Source: Lewinellaceae bacterium (GTDB lineage Bacteria > Bacteroidota > Bacteroidia > Chitinophagales > Saprospiraceae). From it: DNA of 64,000 nt. The translations under genes and the position numbers were made by a program. Location: NCBI GenBank assembly GCA_016716135.1, contig JADJWX010000010.1, positions 268,640 through 332,639 on the forward strand. The letters are read 5' to 3'. The notes under the pieces were generated by a model. It was not told the DNA's origin. It worked only from the letters and a program-made list of their open reading frames with translations, and did not search any database. Below are positions 1-8,325 of this stretch, one piece after another. Numbering within the stretch: the stretch's first letter is position 1; each line of letters starts with the position of its first letter.

Positions 1-2
1 GG

Positions 3-254
3 GGATTGTTTTGCACCATTTTACCACCTGTCGAAGGGCAGCGCTTGTGTGAGTTGGCAGCATGCCATGGTCTGTACTGCACCAAAATTACAACGGTATT
101 TCCCCGGCCCGGCAAGCCTGTCGAGCGCCTTTTATTGCAGTTTGAAACCCGGCCCCTTGCCTTCGAACGCAGTGCAATAACAATTTACGACCAGCCGGGA
201 TTTTATTCTGAAGCATTCAGAACACTGACTCATGCATTTTATGTCGGGCACTAA
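3..254 (+). CDS. tRNA1(Val) (adenine-N6)-methyltransferase, C-terminal fragment
   Basis: Partial gene entering from the left edge; only the last 83 residues are visible and no start codon is in the window. The tail contains a LPP-x-E segment, a run of hydrophobic strand residues, and the ending YSEAFRTLTHAFY. This matches the usual C-terminus of TrmN6/YfiC-type SAM-dependent methyltransferases (Y-x-x-x-(F/Y)-R-x-L-T-x-D/A-F-Y). Those enzymes methylate A37 of tRNA-Val. The catalytic NPPY motif and SAM-binding loop lie outside the window, so the assignment rests on the tail alone. The gene ends facing a convergent small gene, with a short hairpin between them at 261-289. Confidence 0.6.
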   Translation, partial: GLFCTILPPVEGQRLCELAACHGLYCTKITTVFPRPGKPVERLLLQFETRPLAFERSAITIYDQPGFYSEAFRTLTHAFYVGH

Positions 255-260
255 AAAAAT

Positions 261-322
261 GAGGGAAATCCGCTGGTAGGACTTCCCTCTTAAACCTTAA
301 GAAACGGCCAATTGGAATTGGC
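261..322. terminator. hairpins between convergent genes
   Basis: Two inverted repeats lie between the convergent genes. One pairs GAGGGAA (261-267) with TTCCCTC (283-289). The other pairs GCCAATT (307-313) with AATTGGC (316-322). Neither has a strong T-run directly after the stem, so termination is inferred from position. Confidence 0.45.
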
Positions 323-349
323 TGTTGAAGAAAAAAACTAATACGTGAA

Positions 350-610
350 TTAGTGTGTGCTGGTTGTATTTTCTTCTTCTAAAATTTTCAGCGCGTAATT
401 TAAAATAGTAGGATCATCTAAATGAACAATGCCGCCATTGGGTCCCGGTTCAAGATGCCACTCCACGATTTCACCGTCTTTGTATTTATGTGCCCCGAAG
501 TAGTTGCGAATGGTTTGTTCGTCAAGATTAAGGTCCTGGGCAATCCGGGCGATGCTGCCGGTTGGCAATGCATGTTTGATGCGGCGGAGCTCCTCAAAAG
601 TAATATTCAT
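350..610 (-). CDS. small helix-turn-helix DNA-binding protein
   Basis: An 86-residue protein. Residues 10-38 read as a helix-turn-helix: after IKHALPTGSIARIAQ comes DLNLDEQTIRNYFG, with the Gly/Ser turn and a Thr-Ile-Arg recognition helix. The rest is acidic and contains an EPGPNGG loop. Small proteins of this shape are common and uncharacterised in Bacteroidota; I infer DNA binding but no target. The ATG at 610 is preceded by GAGGGT, a reasonable ribosome site. The gene stands alone: its 3' end faces the tRNA methyltransferase gene, and upstream is a divergent glycosyltransferase. Confidence 0.6.
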   Translation of the reverse strand: MNITFEELRRIKHALPTGSIARIAQDLNLDEQTIRNYFGAHKYKDGEIVEWHLEPGPNGGIVHLDDPTILNYALKILEEENTTSTH

Positions 611-816
611 ACCCTCAGATTTTGGTTAACAAAATATTTTCAGACTGTTGTAGCACTGAATTTTAATCCTGCCTAAGGTATGCCGAATATGAAAGAAAAA
701 ACAAGCGGAAGCGTAAAAAATTTTTCAATTCGCAGGTAAATTTTCAGATGCCATATCTTTACCCGGCTTTCGACCCAAGGCTGGCTTCAAATCCCACTTT
801 CGCTCAACCTGCGCAC

Positions 817-1939
817 ATGTATTTGCACATCGTTTCATTCGACATTCCATATCCTGCAAATTATGGCGGGGTCATTGTTATCTTCAACCAAATCAAGGCC
901 TTACATAAATTAGGAGTCAAAATTATCCTGCATTGCTTTCAGTATGGCGATCGCCAACCGCAGGAAGAACTTGAGAAATATTGCCACGAAGTGCACTATT
1001 ATCCACGAAGCCGCGCTTTCTGGTATCAGTTGAGTATCCTGCCGTTTATCATGCGAACCCGGCACAAACTGGCCTTGCTCCGGCGGTTGCGAAAAGACGA
1101 TTATCCAATTCTGTTTGAAGGTATGCACACGGCTTCCTACGTTTTGGCGCAAACGCTTGCGCGGCCGGCAAAAAATTGTGCGCATGCACAATGTGGAATG
1201 GCAATATTATGAAGGCCTGTCGCAGCTGGCCGAGCCGGTCACCGAAAAGCTGTATTACCTGATCGAAAGCGTGCGCTTGCAGCGGATAGAGCCGAAAGTT
1301 GTCCTGCACAGCGATGAAATCCTGACGCTTTCCTCCATCGATCAGGCCTATTACCGCCAGATGAAGGCCAATACCCATTTAATCCCCGCATTTCACCCCA
1401 ATGTGGCCGTAGAATGCCAGACGGGCAGGGGAGAATACGTGCTTTTCCACGGAAAATTAAGTGTGCCCGACAATGAACGTTCGGCAATCTGGCTGATCAC
1501 CGAGGTTTTTTCCAAAATCGATATTCCGTTTGTCGTCGCCGGCATGGAACCAAGTTATCGCCTTCGGGAAATTGTTGCAAAATATGACCACATCACCCTG
1601 ATTGAAAACCCGGATGAAAAGCACATGGTCGACCTGATAAAAAATGCGCACATAAACCTGCTCATCTCTTTCCAACAAGCCGGCATCAAGTTGAAACTGC
1701 TCAATGCACTGTTTCGGGGCCGCTTTTGCATTGTCAATGACCCCATGGTTAGCGGGATGGATCTGAAATCACTTTGCTACGTACGCAATTCCGCTGCCGC
1801 AATCAAGCAAACACTGGAAGCGCTGATCAACGCACCGTTTGAACAAAGCAAAATCAATGACCGCAAAGCCGTGCTGGGAGTCCAATTCTCTAATTCGGAA
1901 AATGCCCGGAAACTTATGGAACTGATCAAATTCAATTGA
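817..1939 (+). pseudogene. glycosyltransferase, interrupted by a +1 frameshift
   Basis: Two overlapping reading frames together encode one glycosyltransferase of about 373 residues. The first starts with MYLHIVSFDIPYPANYGG at 817, and the glycine-rich loop is typical of GT-B enzymes. It carries HCFQYG and FEGMHTASYV. The second continues with KIVRMHNVEWQYYEGL and a C-terminal nucleotide-sugar domain. The frame changes within a six-A run at 1170-1175. Removing one A gives the continuous reading ARPAKIVRMHNVEW, so one base appears to be inserted. An upstream ATG at 748 adds 23 residues that do not look like the family start. The broken frame may be a real mutation or a sequence error; the neighbouring mqnE has a similar lesion. 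Confidence 0.7.
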
Positions 1940-2034
1940 TTTTCAATAATCATTGAAAATTCTGAACAATTGCCGTAAAGGCTGGTTTTGAAACAATCTA
2001 ACGAAACTGACTATCCCGCTAAATTCGAATTGCT

Positions 2035-3239
2035 ATGAGAGGCGCCGCCCAGTTGGAACGCATCCTGAAAGACCCTAAACTCAGTGCACAGCACCGTGCC
2101 ATTGCCGACAAGGTCGCCAACCTGCAACGGATCAGCCCCGAGGACGGCCTGTTTCTTTTGAACAGGCCGATTTGCCTTTCGCAGGCGCTTTGGCCAATTT
2201 TATCCGGGAACAGAAGAACGGCAACTACACCTATTTCAACCGGAATTTTCACATTGAACCCACGAACCTCTGCGTTTACGATTGCAAATTCTGCTCCTAT
2301 TCCCGACTGATCAAGCAACGCAGCGACGCCGACGCCTGGACCTATTCCATGGAAGAAATGATGGATATCGTTCGGAAATACGATGAAAAACCCGTTACGG
2401 AAGTCCATATTGTCGGCGGCGTTTTACCGCAGTACGACCTGAAGTTTTACCAGGAGTTTTTCCAAAAAATAAAAACCCACCGGCCTGAACTCCACATCAA
2501 AGCCCTCACTCCGGTGGAGTACCATTACATTTTTAAAAAAGGAAAAGTGTCGTATGTCGAAGGCATGCGGCTGATGCAAGAAGCCGGACTGGACAGCATG
2601 CCTGGCGGCGGCGCAGAAATTTTCGACCCGGAGATCCGCAACAAAATTGCCGCCGATAAATGCACTGCCGAACAATGGCTCGAAATCCACCGCGTTTGGC
2701 ACGAGTTGGGCGGCCGGTCAAATGCCACCATCCTGTACGGCCACATCGAAGATTACCGGCACCGCATTGACCACATGGAGCAACTGCGGCAACTGCAGGA
2801 CAAAACCGGCGGCTTTCAGACCTTCATCCCGCTGAAATTCCGGAACCAGGCCAATCAAATGAGCCATGTACCGGAAGTTACAGGCGTCGAAGACTTGAGG
2901 AACTACGCCATCAGCCGTATTTACCTCGATAATTTTGATCACATCAAAGCCTACTGGCCGATGATAGGCCGCTCGTTGGCGCAGTTGGCGCTGGCATTTG
3001 GAGTAGATGATATCGACGGCACCATCGACGATACCACAAAAATTTATTCCATGGCGGGCGCCGAAGAGCAAACGCCGGTACTCACCACCCAACAACTTGT
3101 CGAACTCATCCGCAGGGTAGGGCGCCAACCGATCGAACGGGATACGCTTTACAATATCGTTCAGGATTTTACCGACGTGGAATTTGCCGAAGATAAACAA
3201 TGGCGCGGGTACATTGACCTGCCGGTGGTTCAACCCTGA
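2035..3239 (+). CDS. mqnE: aminodeoxyfutalosine synthase MqnE (frameshift near 2156)
   Basis: A radical-SAM enzyme of menaquinone synthesis by the futalosine route; it joins the MqnA product to adenosine from SAM. The cluster-binding cysteines form C-x3-C-x2-C (codons at 2271, 2283, 2292, within CVYDCKFC). Other family marks are VHIVGG, DSMPGGGAEIFD, LYGHIEDYRHRIDH and GTIDDTTKIYSMAG. The reading frame is broken. Residues 1-40 (ending SPEDGLFL) are in the frame of the ATG at 2035, and the rest is in the -1 frame. One extra T in the T-run at 2156-2159 would restore FLFEQADLPFAGALANF. The restored protein is about 401 residues, normal for MqnE. mqnA follows after 14 bp, as expected for an operon. 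Confidence 0.85.
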
Positions 3240-3253
3240 TTAATTTACACAGC

Positions 3254-4045
3254 ATGCAAAAATTGCGCTTAACGGCAGTCAGTTACCTCAATACCAAACC
3301 CTTTATCTACGGTATTTTCAGGGGATCGTTATCCGATGAAATTGAACTCAGCCTGGATATCCCTTCCGTTTGTGCGCAAAAACTGGCTGACGGCAGGGCG
3401 GATATCGCGCTGACCCCGGTGGCTATTTTACCCAACCTGCCTCAGGCTTACCTGGTTTCCGATTATTGCATCGGCGCTACCGGCCCGGTGAAAACAGTTT
3501 GCCTGTTTTCGGAAAAACCAATTCAGGAAATCAAACGGTTGTACCTCGACTTTCACTCGAAAACTTCTGCTACGTTGGCCCCGATTTTATGCCGGGAACT
3601 ATGGGGTGTTCATCCCGAGTTGCTCGCCGCAACCGAAGGTTTTGAAAAAAACATCCAGGGCGATACGGCCGGGCTGATTATCGGCGACCGGGCAATCGGC
3701 CTGGAAAAGCGCTTCCCGTTTGTTTATGACCTGGGGGAAGCCTGGAAACAGTGGACCGGCCTGCCGTTTGTATTTGCCGCTTGGGTAAGCACCAAACCCC
3801 TGCCACCGGATTTTTTAACCCGTTTCAATGCAGCATTGCAGCTCGGTATCGCGCATATCCCCGAGCTGACGCAGATTATTCCAGGGATTCCCGGCTTTGA
3901 CATGGCGGCCTATTTCCAGGAAAACATCAGCTACGAACTGGACGAGGCCAAGTGGCAGGGTTTGCAGCGTTTTCTGAACCTGTTACCCAAAGCAGGCCAA
4001 TACAGTGTGCAGCGGATGGCGCCTGCCGCAATTCGCCCCGTATAA
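3254..4045 (+). CDS. mqnA: chorismate dehydratase MqnA
   Basis: A 263-residue protein of the MqnA/MqnD periplasmic-binding-protein fold. MqnA converts chorismate to 3-enolpyruvylbenzoate, the first step of the futalosine pathway to menaquinone. The N-terminus VSYLNTKPF is the family signature. It is followed by DIPSVCAQKLADGRADIALTPVA (substrate pocket) and GLIIGDRAI; the C-terminal lobe has TGLPFVFAAWVS. The length is usual. It lies 14 bp after mqnE on the same strand, so the two are probably cotranscribed. mqnB, mqnC and mqnD are not in the window. MqnA rather than MqnD is favoured by the SYLNTKPF start. Confidence 0.88.
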   Translation: MQKLRLTAVSYLNTKPFIYGIFRGSLSDEIELSLDIPSVCAQKLADGRADIALTPVAILPNLPQAYLVSDYCIGATGPVKTVCLFSEKPIQEIKRLYLDFHSKTSATLAPILCRELWGVHPELLAATEGFEKNIQGDTAGLIIGDRAIGLEKRFPFVYDLGEAWKQWTGLPFVFAAWVSTKPLPPDFLTRFNAALQLGIAHIPELTQIIPGIPGFDMAAYFQENISYELDEAKWQGLQRFLNLLPKAGQYSVQRMAPAAIRPV

Positions 4046-4138
4046 ATTGTATCGGCTGCGACAACTTAGCGAGTAAACCTCCCGGCGGAAAACCACTACG
4101 CATACACAGGCGTTTACAAATGAAAACAACCTTTCATT

Positions 4139-4807
4139 ATGCGTTCACTCTTTTTATTATTGGCTTTTTCATTATTTGGCGCATCCTGCCATTCGGCCCA
4201 GGAAAGCGCTTCCAAAGAAAAATCTATGGCAACCTCACCAGCAACTTCAGCAACGAACAATACATCTTCCGATAGCACTCAAACACAAATCGCTACCCTG
4301 GGTGGGGGATGCTTCTGGTGTATTGAAGCGGTTTACCTCGAGTTAAACGGCGTGCTCAAGGTGGAAAGCGGCTATTCCGGCGGGCACGTAGCCAACCCGA
4401 CGTACAAAGCCGTTACAACAGGAACCACCGGGCATGCCGAAGTCGCTCAAATTACCTTCGACCCTTCTGTTGTTTCGTTTGAAGAAATCCTGGAGGTATT
4501 TTTCACGGTGCACGATCCAACCACGCTCAACCGCCAGGGCAACGACGTGGGCACCCAGTACCGTTCAGCCATTTTTTATCATTCGCCGGAACAGAAAAAA
4601 ATTGCGGAAGCTGCTAAAACCGCCGCCGCTGAACTCTGGGATGATCCGGTAGTGACGGAAATTGCAGCGTTAGATAAATTTTACAAAGCGGAAGAATATC
4701 ACCAGAACTATTACAAGGAAAACCCCTACCAGCCTTACTGTGTGTACGTAGTTGGCCCTAAAGTGAAAAAATTCCGCGAGCAATTCAAGGCTAAACTCAA
4801 GCAGTAG
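4139..4807 (+). CDS. msrA: peptide-methionine (S)-S-oxide reductase MsrA, lipoprotein form
   Basis: Reduces methionine-S-sulfoxide in proteins. The catalytic GCFWC motif is at residues 57-61, with the nucleophile Cys58. Further MsrA marks are ESGYSGG, GHAEVAQI, FFTVHDPTTLNRQGNDVGTQYRS and the C-terminal YHQNYY. The first 30 residues form a signal peptide with a lipobox (FGASC, lipidated Cys17), then a Ser/Thr-rich linker of about 30 residues. The enzyme is therefore predicted to sit on an envelope membrane, not in the cytosol. The MsrA domain itself is of usual length. The gene follows mqnA by 93 bp on the same strand; whether they share a transcript is unclear. Confidence 0.93.
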   Translation: MRSLFLLLAFSLFGASCHSAQESASKEKSMATSPATSATNNTSSDSTQTQIATLGGGCFWCIEAVYLELNGVLKVESGYSGGHVANPTYKAVTTGTTGHAEVAQITFDPSVVSFEEILEVFFTVHDPTTLNRQGNDVGTQYRSAIFYHSPEQKKIAEAAKTAAAELWDDPVVTEIAALDKFYKAEEYHQNYYKENPYQPYCVYVVGPKVKKFREQFKAKLKQ

Positions 4808-4842
4808 CACCTGGAATGATCCAAAACGCCGTTTCCTTGTTG

Positions 4843-4850
4843 TACCTTTG
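4843..4850 (+). promoter_or_regulatory. candidate -7 box (TAnnTTTG)
   Basis: TACCTTTG matches the Bacteroidota -7 consensus TAnnTTTG and ends 17 bp before the ATG of the NifU-like gene. I see no convincing TTTG -33 element at the usual distance. Confidence 0.45.
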
Positions 4851-4867
4851 TATCAAATCATAAATAC

Positions 4868-5122
4868 ATGCAAACGACGACAAAAGAGGATCTCCTGCTT
4901 CGGATTGAAGATGCGCTCAGCAGTGTGCGGCCACCCCTCGTAGTGGATGGCGGCAATGTGGAAGTGGTGGACGTGACAGATGATATGTGCGTAAAAATCC
5001 GCTGGATTGGCATGTGTGAAACCTGCTCGATGTCGGCCATGACTTTGCGGGCCGGTATTGCGGAAGCGATCAGGGGGAAAATCCCCGAAATTGAACGCGT
5101 AGAAGCCGTGAACGGAATTTAA
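4868..5122 (+). CDS. NifU-like (Nfu) C-terminal domain iron-sulfur protein
   Basis: An 84-residue stand-alone Nfu domain. It carries the pair C50-x2-C53 within MCETCSMSAMTL, which binds a [4Fe-4S] cluster at a dimer interface. PPLVVDGGNVEVVDV is the typical opening of the fold. Such proteins act as scaffolds or carriers delivering Fe-S clusters to apo-enzymes, for example radical-SAM proteins such as MqnE and MoaA encoded in this window. The gene has its own -7 box at 4843 and a terminator at 5138, so it is probably a single-gene transcript. Confidence 0.9.
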   Translation: MQTTTKEDLLLRIEDALSSVRPPLVVDGGNVEVVDVTDDMCVKIRWIGMCETCSMSAMTLRAGIAEAIRGKIPEIERVEAVNGI

Positions 5123-5137
5123 TTCCGACTACTCGAT

Positions 5138-5190
5138 AAAAAACGACACGTAGCTTGTTGGTCAATTCCATGCTGCGTGTCGTTTTTTTT
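5138..5190. terminator. bidirectional rho-independent terminator
   Basis: The stem AAAAAACGACACG (5138-5150, extending to AGC) pairs with CGTGTCGTTTTTT ending near 5188, with a loop of about 18 nt. It has an A-run on the left and a T-run on the right, so it can serve both the NifU-like gene (+) and the convergent barrel protein gene (-). Confidence 0.85.
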
Positions 5191-5193
5191 ATG

Positions 5194-7284
5194 CTAAAAC
5201 CGCATACGAACCTGCACCTTCCAGGCGCTTTGTCTGCCGGTAAAACCGGAATCCGTCACAGCTACTTTTTGAATAGTTTGTTCAAACCGGCTTTCCAAGC
5301 GAAGCCATTCGTTTATGCGCCAGCTCAGATTGACAAAATACCGCGAACCGCGTCCGGCAAAGCCCGGGATCGAAATTGCCGAAAACAGATCGTTTTCATA
5401 GGTGTAAATCCGGGCGTCGTAGTTTGGCGTATCAAAAATCACATACCGTACCGAGCCGGAAAGTGGAAATCCGAGCGCCCGCACGACGGCCTCCTGGTAA
5501 GCCAGGTAACCGCGCGACCAGGGTAGCGGCCCTTCTTTAAACTGGGTCCATTCCACCCGGCTGCGCAATTCCAAGGCAGGGGCAACTTTGTAGGTGGCAT
5601 GCAAGCGCAAACGCCCCCGTTTGTTGTCCACCAAACCGGGAATTTCAGCAATACCGCTGTTGCGCTCTTTTATTTCCAATTGCCAAAGCGCGTAAATAGT
5701 TACGCCGCGTTCCGGCTTCCAGGTCACCCGCCCCAGGTACTCGCTACCGGTGGAGGGCGCGTCCACCCCAAAGCGCAGCCAGGGGTGTTTCCAAATATCC
5801 GCGTATGCGTTGATCTGCCATTTGCGACCAAACCGCACATCGGCGCCAAGGTAAACCCCTTCCTCATTGTTGGCGCCGGAGGTTTCGGCAAACGGCGCAG
5901 CATACACCGATTGGTAGTCGCGGCCCAGCCGGCGGTGCAAAACAGCCAGCGTGACATGCCGTTGCGCGGCAAACAAAACGCCGTTGAGCATCGAAAGTCC
6001 GCCATTATCGCTGCGCGCAAATTCACCGAAGGCATACCAGTTTCGCCGGCGCCAGAAATAATCCAGGCTGCCGCCCGCGAGTTCTGTCCCCGTGAATACA
6101 AATTGCCGGTAAGGCGCCGTCGAAGGTTGCCAGGGTTTGTCGTAATGCTGGTAAACGGCGTTTGCCGATACCTGCCCGTTTTTCCAGACCCGGGTGGCCG
6201 TTAAACCGCCCACCCATTCCTCGATTTGTTTTTCGTCGGCCCGCTCGGATTCCGTTCGGTGCAAACCGGAGAGTTGCAGGGAGGTAAAAACCGTCTCCGG
6301 GAAATCCTGGTCGGTGGAGTCTGCTTGCGCCGCCAGCACATTCCCGTCGCGCCGGCGAACGGATGCCAGCGCGGTGAATTCCCAATTTTTGCCCACACCA
6401 ATTGTTGCCGCCGCTCCGCGCAGGAAATACGCCTCACCAAAGGACGCATAGGGCCGAATCTGCCGGCCACCGCGGGCAATGGACGTTGTTTCTGCCGATT
6501 TACCCGGCGCAAAGCCGGTTTGCAACAGCAGCCCCTGGCCCATCCGTGCCGAGTAATCACCCAACACGACCGTTTTTACGGTTTTATTTAAATCCTGAAG
6601 AGCGAAATGGGCGCTGTAAAAATCAAATCCATGCGCATTGCTACCCCGGAAAAACGCTTCACCGGGATCATTTTCAGCGGTCAGGCCGAAGCGCATGCGG
6701 TTGTCGAAAGCGTGGCGGTAGCGCAGTGCCCAGGTATTCGGCTCGCCCTCCACCGTACCGGTAAGTCGTGCTGGAAAACGCCGTCCCCAGCGCAGGATTA
6801 TTTCATCCTCCCCCTCAACAAATCCGCGCCAGAGTGATACGCTCCGGGTATCGAGCCCGGTATTCACACCGGCAAATGGCAAAATTCGGCGAATGTCGAT
6901 GAGTTCCCAGGCAGGAATTGCCTGCAACTCGTACGTATTTAACAGGGGGCCGAAGGTATTTCGATAGGTTAGAAAGTTTTCAATTTGAATTTCGTTGAGC
7001 AGGTGCAGGGCCATCAAATCTTCCCGGCCGGCAGTGTTGAGATTGAGGGGCCGGAGGCGCAGGTTTTCCAAATATTCGAGCAGGAGTTGGGCGTCTGTTT
7101 CGGAGGCCTGTTCATTATCCCGGAAGAAATTTTCCAGCAACTCGCCGGTAGTCGGATCGTCCGATATTTGGGCAAATAATCCCGTTGGGCAAATAATAAA
7201 AAAAACGGTACAGCAGAAAGCCACCGTGCAGGAAACAACAGTTGGATGGGCAGAAAAGCGGGAGATCAAAAAGTGCATTAGCAT
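5194..7284 (-). CDS. helix-hairpin-helix domain outer-membrane beta-barrel protein
   Basis: About 696 residues if started at the ATG at 7284, which gives a clean signal peptide ending TGLFAQ; an in-frame start at 7347 adds 21 residues. After the signal peptide comes a ComEA-like helix-hairpin-helix segment (PLNLNTAGREDLMAL, then a second hairpin near ELQAIPAWELIDIRRILPF). The remaining ~550 residues are alternating aromatic/polar strands such as WALRYRHAF, WQINAYADIW and RYFVNLSWRI, ending in RMRF. This is typical of an outer-membrane barrel. Proteins of this layout are widespread in Bacteroidota with no established function. The HhH is exported, so binding of cytosolic DNA is unlikely; DNA handling at the surface is only a guess. 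Confidence 0.72.
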   Translation of the reverse strand: MLMHFLISRFSAHPTVVSCTVAFCCTVFFIICPTGLFAQISDDPTTGELLENFFRDNEQASETDAQLLLEYLENLRLRPLNLNTAGREDLMALHLLNEIQIENFLTYRNTFGPLLNTYELQAIPAWELIDIRRILPFAGVNTGLDTRSVSLWRGFVEGEDEIILRWGRRFPARLTGTVEGEPNTWALRYRHAFDNRMRFGLTAENDPGEAFFRGSNAHGFDFYSAHFALQDLNKTVKTVVLGDYSARMGQGLLLQTGFAPGKSAETTSIARGGRQIRPYASFGEAYFLRGAAATIGVGKNWEFTALASVRRRDGNVLAAQADSTDQDFPETVFTSLQLSGLHRTESERADEKQIEEWVGGLTATRVWKNGQVSANAVYQHYDKPWQPSTAPYRQFVFTGTELAGGSLDYFWRRRNWYAFGEFARSDNGGLSMLNGVLFAAQRHVTLAVLHRRLGRDYQSVYAAPFAETSGANNEEGVYLGADVRFGRKWQINAYADIWKHPWLRFGVDAPSTGSEYLGRVTWKPERGVTIYALWQLEIKERNSGIAEIPGLVDNKRGRLRLHATYKVAPALELRSRVEWTQFKEGPLPWSRGYLAYQEAVVRALGFPLSGSVRYVIFDTPNYDARIYTYENDLFSAISIPGFAGRGSRYFVNLSWRINEWLRLESRFEQTIQKVAVTDSGFTGRQSAWKVQVRMRF

Positions 7285-7447
7285 TTGCTTTGGACCGCAT
7301 TGATGAACAAGCCACAATGTAGAAAGGAAAAAACCGTTAACTTGCAAAAAGCAGGTTTCGGATACCGGTTTGGCAAAATTCGGATATGCGAAACTGTTTT
7401 TAAATTAAAAAAATGCAGTATTGCAAGTGGAAGCAGACGGTATCTGC

Positions 7448-7455
7448 TACTTTTG
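7448..7455 (+). promoter_or_regulatory. candidate -7 box (TAnnTTTG)
   Basis: TACTTTTG matches TAnnTTTG and lies 37 bp before the ATG of the small lipoprotein gene at 7493. A TTG at 7421 is 24 bp upstream, longer than the usual spacing. Confidence 0.45.
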
Positions 7456-7492
7456 CGAGGCAATTTTTAAACCTGTAAAACACACTTTAAAC

Positions 7493-7735
7493 ATGAAAAA
7501 AACACTATTAGGAACACTGGCTGTATTTGTTCTGGCCCTGGCCATGACTTCCTGCGGCGAAAAATTGCTGACGGAAGAACAAGTGCAGGCTGAAATTCAA
7601 AAAGGCGTCGAAGCAGGCATGGGCGCAATCGAAAGCGAAGAAAATGCAAAATGCACCGCTGAATTTGAAGATCGCGTAGTCGCCGAATTTGAGCGCCTGA
7701 AGGCCGAGGCAGAAGCCGCCCAGACAGTGCAATAA
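7493..7735 (+). CDS. small acidic lipoprotein
   Basis: An 80-residue protein with a lipoprotein signal (MKKTLLGTLAVFV, then ALAMTSC; lipidated Cys21). The mature part is a charged amphipathic helix rich in Glu and Ala (EEQVQAEIQKGVEAGMGAI, EFEDRVVAEFERLKAEAEA). I do not recognise a family. It resembles the following gene in layout: membrane start, then an E/Q-rich helix with one Cys and the order Cys-Thr-x-x. The two are probably a divergent tandem pair in one operon, 50 bp apart. The upstream in-frame start at 7421 was not used because it precedes the signal peptide and overlaps the -7 box. Confidence 0.6.
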   Translation: MKKTLLGTLAVFVLALAMTSCGEKLLTEEQVQAEIQKGVEAGMGAIESEENAKCTAEFEDRVVAEFERLKAEAEAAQTVQ

Positions 7736-7785
7736 CCCACTGCCAGGCACACACTTAAACATTCATTTAAAAGCAAGAAAACATT

Positions 7786-8229
7786 ATGAATAAGAAAATT
7801 ATCCTCGGAGCACTGGTCGTTCTTGGCGGGTTCATCACATTAACTGCTTTTGGAGGCAAAACACTCGAACAACAAAAACAGGAAATTGCCGCCGAGATCA
7901 CGGCACAGCTGGACGAATTCCGGGCTCAAAAGCAGGAAGAATGCACCATGCGCATCAACGAAGAGGCCCAACGCCGCTATACGGAGTATGTGGCCAGCCT
8001 GCCTGCACCGACCACCGCAAAACCCGGAAGCGGCGTTAAGACAAAACCGAGAACCAAGCCGACGGTGAAAGATCCGTTGCCGCAAACCAAACCTGCGGAA
8101 CAACCAACCAACCGCGACCGTGGCGATGCAGTCGACCCGGCTAACAACCGCGAGCGCGGTGATGCCGTTGCCCCGACGAACAACCGTCAACGCGGCGATG
8201 CTGTCAAGAAGAAGGAAGGGGGTAAATAA
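7786..8229 (+). CDS. membrane-anchored or secreted protein with three RGD repeats
   Basis: A 147-residue protein of unknown family. Residues 1-25 form a hydrophobic signal or anchor (KIILGALVVLGGFITLTAFGG, without a lipobox Cys). Residues 26-70 form a charged helix similar to the preceding lipoprotein. Residues 75-110 are a Pro/Lys/Thr linker. Residues 108-141 are three copies of N-R-x-R-G-D-A-V separated by short linkers, ending in KKKEGGK. The repeat and linker look like a low-complexity exposed tail. A strong terminator follows 27 bp after the stop codon. No function is assigned. Confidence 0.6.
   Translation: MNKKIILGALVVLGGFITLTAFGGKTLEQQKQEIAAEITAQLDEFRAQKQEECTMRINEEAQRRYTEYVASLPAPTTAKPGSGVKTKPRTKPTVKDPLPQTKPAEQPTNRDRGDAVDPANNRERGDAVAPTNNRQRGDAVKKKEGGK
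8107..8208 (+). repeat. three tandem RGD-encoding repeats
   Basis: Three units of about 36 nt encode NRDRGDAV, NRERGDAV and NRQRGDAV. The synonymous positions differ between units, so the protein repeat is conserved more than the DNA. Confidence 0.85.
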
Positions 8230-8256
8230 TCAAGTCGAATTGAATTTAAAAAAACG

Positions 8257-8297
8257 AGCGGCCGCTTCAACTTTGTGTTGAAGCGGCCGCTTTGTTT
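8257..8297. terminator. strong rho-independent terminator
   Basis: A perfect 15-bp stem: AGCGGCCGCTTCAAC (8257-8271) pairs with 8277-8291 across a 5-nt loop, followed by a T-rich TTTGTTT and preceded by a run of A. It serves the + strand operon and could also stop the convergent EGF lipoprotein gene. Confidence 0.9.
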
Positions 8298-8325
8298 AAG
8301 AACAATAACCGAACGGTTATGAAAA

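Noticed and set aside
748..816. Upstream ATG at 748 as start of the glycosyltransferase
   Set aside because: The 23 extra residues look unlike the family, whose usual start is MYLHIVSFDIPYPANYGG.
1165..1180. Programmed -1 frameshift at the A-rich heptamer in the glycosyltransferase gene
   Set aside because: A -1 slip leads into the wrong frame; the downstream conserved part is in the +1 frame. A one-base insertion explains it better.
8257..8291. GCGGCCGC palindromes as a protein-binding operator
   Set aside because: They are the arms of a hairpin with T-run placed right after an operon, so a terminator explains them.
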